Part shown: positions 31,335 through 34,636 of the stretch, one piece after another | Layout of the letters: the number at the start of each line of letters is the position of its first letter | Numbering within the stretch: position 1 is the first letter of the stretch | Source of the DNA: Streptomyces sp. sk2.1 | GTDB lineage: Bacteria > Actinomycetota > Actinomycetes > Streptomycetales > Streptomycetaceae | Assembly: GCF_008120935.1 (NCBI RefSeq) | Contig: NZ_RDBO01000020.1 | Location: 268,236 to 302,871 of the forward strand | DNA length: 34,636 nt | Direction of reading: 5' to 3' | Notes under the pieces: generated by a model | The model's input: only the letters and a program-made list of their open reading frames with translations | Databases searched by the model: none | Told to the model about the DNA's origin: nothing | Program-made: the position numbers and the translations under genes

Positions 31335-34300
31335 CCGATGGTGACGACCTGGAGGCCGACGACGTCGGTCTGGCCGGATTCTTCGGGGCGGAAGAAGTCG
31401 GCGAGGCACAGGCGGCGGCCGCGGCGCTGGCGGGGGAAGGTGAAGCGGGTGCGTTCGGAGCCGTCCTCGTGGAGCAGGATGAGGTCGTCGCCCTTGGAGA
31501 CGCAGGGGAAGTAGCCGTGGACCACGGCCGCTTCCAGGAGGTTTTCGGTGTGGAGTTTGTCGAGCCAGCCGCGCAGGTGGGGGCGGCCCTCGGTTTCCAC
31601 CAGTTCCTCGTAGGTGGGTCCGTCGCCGGTGCGGGCCTGCTTGAGTCCCCATTGGCCCTTGAAGAGGGCGCCCTCGTCGAGCCAGGAGGCGTATTCCTTG
31701 AGCTGGATGCCCTTGACGACCCGGGTGCCCCAGAACGGCGGGGCGGGGACGGGGTTGTCCACCGCGACGTCCGAGCGCACCCCCTCGGCCGGTTCCTCGA
31801 CCTGGAGCACCGCGGTTTCCCTGCGCGGGACCCGGCGCTGCTTGAGTTCCGGCAGGGCCGCGCCGGGTACCTTGCGTTTGACCGCGACCAGTGCGTCCAT
31901 CAGGCGCAGTCCCTCGAAGGCGTCGCGGGCGTAGCGGACTTCGCCTTCGTAGAGTTCGTGGAGGTCTTGTTCGACGTAGGCGCGGGTGAGGGCGGCTCCG
32001 CCGAGGATGACGGGGTAGTGGGTGGCGAGTTTGCGCTGGTTGAGTTCTTCGAGGTTTTCTTTCATGATCACGGTGGATTTGACCAGGAGGCCGGACATGC
32101 CGATCACGTCGGCGTGGTGTTCTTCGGCTGCTTCCACGATTGCCGCGACGGGTTGTTTGATGCCGAGGTTGATGACGTTGTAGCCGTTGTTGGACAGGAT
32201 GATGTCGACGAGGTTCTTGCCGATGTCGTGGACGTCGCCGCGGACCGTGGCCAGCACGATGGTGCCCTTGCCCTGGGCGTCGGACTTTTCCATGTGGGGT
32301 TCGAGGTGGGCCACCGCGGTCTTCATGACTTCGGCGGACTGCAGGACGAAGGGCAGTTGCATCTGGCCGGAGCCGAACAGTTCGCCGACGACCTTCATGC
32401 CCTCCAGGAGGGTGTTGTTGACGATGTCGAGGGCCGGGGTGTCCCGCAGGGCCTGGTCGAGGTCGGTTTCCAGGCCGTTCTTCTCCCCGTCGATGATGCG
32501 GCGCCGGAGGCGTTCCTCCAGGGGGAGGGCGGCCAGTTCCTCGGCCTTGCCCGCCTTCATCGACTTCGTGCTGACTCCTTCGAACAGCTCCATCAGCCTC
32601 TGGAGGGGGTCGTACCCCTCGGTGCGGCGGTCGTGGATCAGGTCCAGGGCGACTCGTACTTGTTCCTCCTCCAGGCGGGCGATGGGCAGGATCTTGGAGG
32701 CGTGGACGATCGCGGAGTCCAGGCCGGCCCTGACGCATTCGTCGAGGAAGACGGAGTTCAGCACGACGCGGGCGGCCGGGTTGAGGCCGAAGGAGATGTT
32801 GGACAGGCCCAGCGTGGTCTGCACCCGGGGGTGGCGCTTCTTCAGCTCCCGGATCGCGCCGATGGTGGCGATGCCGTCCTTGCGGGACTCCTCCTGGCCG
32901 GTGCAGATGGTGAAGGTCAGGCAGTCGATCAGGATGTCCGACTCCCGAATCCCCCAGTTCGTCGTCAGGTCCGTGATCAGGCGTTCGGCGATGGCGACCT
33001 TGTGCCCGACGGTGCGGGCCTGGCCCTCCTCGTCGATCGTCAGCGCGATCAGCGCCGCCCCGTGCTCCGCGGCCAGCCCCGCCACCTGCGCGAACCTGGA
33101 CTGCGGCCCGTCACCGTCCTCGTAGTTCACCGAGTTCAAGACCGCGCGGCCGCCCAGCTTCTCCAGCCCCGCCCGCAGCACCGGCACCTCGGTCGAGTCC
33201 AGCACCACCGGCAGCGTGGAGGCCGTCGCGAAACGCCCCGCCAGCTCCTCCATGTCCGCCACCCCGTCACGGCCCACATAATCGACACACAGATCGAGCA
33301 TGTGCGCGCCCTCACGGATCTGGTCGCGGGCCATCTCCACGCAGTCGTCCCAGCGGGCCTCCAGCATCGCCTCACGGAACTTCTTCGACCCGTTCGCGTT
33401 CGTCCGCTCACCGATCGCCAGATACGACGTGTCCTGCCTGAACGGCACCGTCTGGTACAACGACGCCGCACCCGGCTCCGGCCGCGGATCACGCACCGCG
33501 ATCTGCGCCCCCCGCACCCGCTCCACCAGCCGGCGCAGATGCTCCGGCGTCGTCCCGCAGCACCCGCCCACCAGCGACAGCCCGTACTCCCGCACGAACG
33601 TCTCCTGCGCATCGGCCAGCCCCTCGGGCCCCAGCGGGAAGTGCGCACCGTCCTTCGTCAGCACCGGCAGCCCCGCGTTGGGCATGCACAGCAGCGGGAT
33701 CCGGGAATGCCGGGCCAGATAACGCAGGTGCTCACTCATCTCGGCCGGCCCCGTCGAGCAGTTCAGCCCGATCATGTCGATGCCCAGCGGCTCCAGCGCC
33801 GTCAGCGCCGCACCGATCTCCGACCCCAGCAGCATCGTCCCGGTCGTCTCGAACGCCAGCGAACACAGCACCGGCAGATCACTGCCCGACGCCTCCATCG
33901 CACGCCGCGCGCCCAGCACCGCCGCCCTGGTCTGCAGCAGGTCCTGCGTCGTCTCGATGATCAGCGCGTCCGCACCACCGGCGATCAGACCCTCCGCGTT
34001 CTGCTGGAAACCGTCCCGCAGCCTCGCATACGGGGCATGCCCCAGCGTCGGCAGCTTCGTGCCCGGCCCGATCGACCCCAGCACCCACCGCTGCCGCCCC
34101 GTCGAGGCGGTGAACTCATCGGCCACCTCACGCGCGATCCGCGCCCCCGCCCGCGACAGCTCGAAGATCCGCCCCGCGATGTCGTACTCCCCCAGCGCCG
34201 ACGAATTCGCCCCGAACGTGTTCGTCTCGACACAGTCCACACCCGCCGCGAAATACTCCTCGTGCACCGACCGCACGATGTCCGGCCGCGTCACATTCAG

Positions 34301-34468
34301 AACCTCGTTGCAGCCCTCGAGATTCTGGAAATCCTCCAGCGTCGGATCCTGCGCCTGCAACATGGTGCCCATCGCACCATCCGCCACCACCACCCGGGTG
34401 GCAAGCGCCTCACGCAACGCTCCGGCTCGGATCCTGCTGTCGGCGGAAGGGGTCGGCAACGAGGCCAT
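31229..34468 (-). CDS. metH: Cobalamin-dependent methionine synthase MetH, C-terminally truncated
   Basis: The product has 1079 residues; about 1-1041 are MetH-like. In order: homocysteine domain (VVADGAMGTMLQ; VETNTFGAN; zinc Cys pair in GGCCGTTPEH near 303), pterin domain (AIGERTNANGSKKF; DVCVDYVGRDG-like LDLCVDYVGRDG), B12 cap, and cobalamin domain with DVHDIGKNLV (His ligand near 747) and GMSGLLVKSTVIM. The AdoMet reactivation domain starts near residue 930 (WGTRVVKGIQLKEYASWLDEG) but stops at LQVVTIGS. The expected rest, including the GYPACPD-type motif, is absent; about 33 unrelated residues follow. Transfer chemistry may persist, but reactivation of oxidised cobalamin should fail. Starts with ATG 34468, 42 bases after metK. 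Confidence 0.9.
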   Translation of the reverse strand: MASLPTPSADSRIRAGALREALATRVVVADGAMGTMLQAQDPTLEDFQNLEGCNEVLNVTRPDIVRSVHEEYFAAGVDCVETNTFGANSSALGEYDIAGRIFELSRAGARIAREVADEFTASTGRQRWVLGSIGPGTKLPTLGHAPYARLRDGFQQNAEGLIAGGADALIIETTQDLLQTRAAVLGARRAMEASGSDLPVLCSLAFETTGTMLLGSEIGAALTALEPLGIDMIGLNCSTGPAEMSEHLRYLARHSRIPLLCMPNAGLPVLTKDGAHFPLGPEGLADAQETFVREYGLSLVGGCCGTTPEHLRRLVERVRGAQIAVRDPRPEPGAASLYQTVPFRQDTSYLAIGERTNANGSKKFREAMLEARWDDCVEMARDQIREGAHMLDLCVDYVGRDGVADMEELAGRFATASTLPVVLDSTEVPVLRAGLEKLGGRAVLNSVNYEDGDGPQSRFAQVAGLAAEHGAALIALTIDEEGQARTVGHKVAIAERLITDLTTNWGIRESDILIDCLTFTICTGQEESRKDGIATIGAIRELKKRHPRVQTTLGLSNISFGLNPAARVVLNSVFLDECVRAGLDSAIVHASKILPIARLEEEQVRVALDLIHDRRTEGYDPLQRLMELFEGVSTKSMKAGKAEELAALPLEERLRRRIIDGEKNGLETDLDQALRDTPALDIVNNTLLEGMKVVGELFGSGQMQLPFVLQSAEVMKTAVAHLEPHMEKSDAQGKGTIVLATVRGDVHDIGKNLVDIILSNNGYNVINLGIKQPVAAIVEAAEEHHADVIGMSGLLVKSTVIMKENLEELNQRKLATHYPVILGGAALTRAYVEQDLHELYEGEVRYARDAFEGLRLMDALVAVKRKVPGAALPELKQRRVPRRETAVLQVEEPAEGVRSDVAVDNPVPAPPFWGTRVVKGIQLKEYASWLDEGALFKGQWGLKQARTGDGPTYEELVETEGRPHLRGWLDKLHTENLLEAAVVHGYFPCVSKGDDLILLHEDGSERTRFTFPRQRRGRRLCLADFFRPEESGQTDVVGLQVVTIGSTPRASGGMPRWRSSPNSGIGSTRRGGTWWSAVR

Positions 34469-34503
34469 GGATGTACTCCCTGGGATGCGAAGGACGAAGT
34501 GGC

Positions 34504-34524
34504 CGGCCGGTCAGAGACCGGCCG
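34504..34524. other. Small hairpin at the metK stop codon
   Basis: 9-bp arms (cggccggtc / gaccggccg) with a 3-nt loop overlap the metK stop. It may be an attenuating structure between metK and metH or simply GC-rich coding sequence. No SAM or cobalamin riboswitch fits in the 42-bp metK-metH gap. Confidence 0.35.
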
Positions 34525-34636
34525 CGGCCTTCAGCCGCTGGGCACGGTCGGTGCGCTCCCAGGTGAAGTCGGGCAGCTCGCGGCCGAAGTGGCCGTACGC
34601 CGCGGTCCGGGAGTAGATCGGGCGCAGCAGGTCGAG
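34511..34636 (-). CDS. metK: S-adenosylmethionine synthetase, C-terminal end (partial)
   Basis: Only the last 41 codons are in the window: [20 protein letters not shown] followed by [15 protein letters not shown]. The AAYGHFGRE segment and the following P-x-F-x-W-E are the conserved MetK C-terminus. MetK makes S-adenosylmethionine from methionine and ATP, so its placement 42 bases upstream of metH joins methionine formation and use in one operon. The start and promoter lie outside the window. Confidence 0.9.
   Translation of the reverse strand, partial: LDLLRPIYSRTAAYGHFGRELPDFTWERTDRAQRLKAAAGL

Noticed and set aside
34469..34510. SAM or cobalamin riboswitch upstream of metH
   Set aside because: The metK-metH gap is 42 bases, too short for either, and no B12-box-like sequence is visible.

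Overview
The window is chromosomal DNA from a high-GC actinobacterium, almost certainly a Streptomyces. The evidence is very GC-rich third codon positions, frequent GTG/TTG starts, leaderless-looking starts and, above all, the gene content and order of the Pup-proteasome locus (arc-dop-pup-prcB-prcA, then pafA, FKBP genes, pafB-pafC and tatA-tatC). I see no rRNA, tRNA, insertion sequence, prophage or CRISPR array. All identifications are by reading motifs; no database search was run.

Layout. 1-3.9 kb: a MerR-type regulator (cut by the window edge) is divergent from a two-gene membrane operon (a His-containing multi-pass protein and an ABA4-like protein), followed by an ADP-ribosylglycohydrolase and an SPW-repeat membrane protein. 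4.1-12.0 kb, all minus strand: pafB, pafC, a zinc-ribbon protein, a one-helix membrane protein, tatA, tatC, a diacylglycerol-kinase-family lipid kinase and a Ski2-like RNA helicase. 12.1-16.2 kb, minus: an MFS transporter followed by pafA, then a double-domain FKBP lipoprotein and a small cytosolic FKBP. 16.4-17.4 kb, plus: a LacI-type regulator divergent from the MFS gene. 17.4-23.3 kb, minus: arc, dop, pup, prcB and prcA. 23.5-30.4 kb: a ferredoxin divergent from arc, a secreted protein, TrmI, an M50 protease with CBS domains, then (plus) a RecB-family nuclease and an orphan response regulator, and (minus) a solitary peptide-type binding lipoprotein. 30.7-34.6 kb, minus: metK (3' end only), metH and a HAD phosphatase remnant.

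How the genes work together. Dop deamidates the C-terminal Gln of Pup, PafA ligates Pup to lysines, Arc (the Mpa homologue) recognises and unfolds pupylated proteins, and PrcA/PrcB form the 20S core. PafB/PafC are WYL-domain transcription activators of the LexA-independent DNA-damage response. A promoter matching the published PafBC/RecA-NDp motif (TGTCRGTG-N8-TANNNT) lies directly before the RecB-family nuclease, and a one-mismatch version lies before pup. The window may therefore hold both the regulator and two of its targets, linking DNA damage to nuclease expression and to Pup supply.

The clearest anomaly is at about 31.33 kb. The metH frame stops resembling MetH inside the AdoMet (reactivation) domain and runs straight into a HAD phosphatase that lacks its start and motif I. 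This looks like a deletion (or an assembly error) that broke both genes. Other points of interest are five tandem 16-bp repeats near 24.6 kb, paired palindromes in the MerR intergenic region, and an inverted repeat between the MFS and LacI genes.
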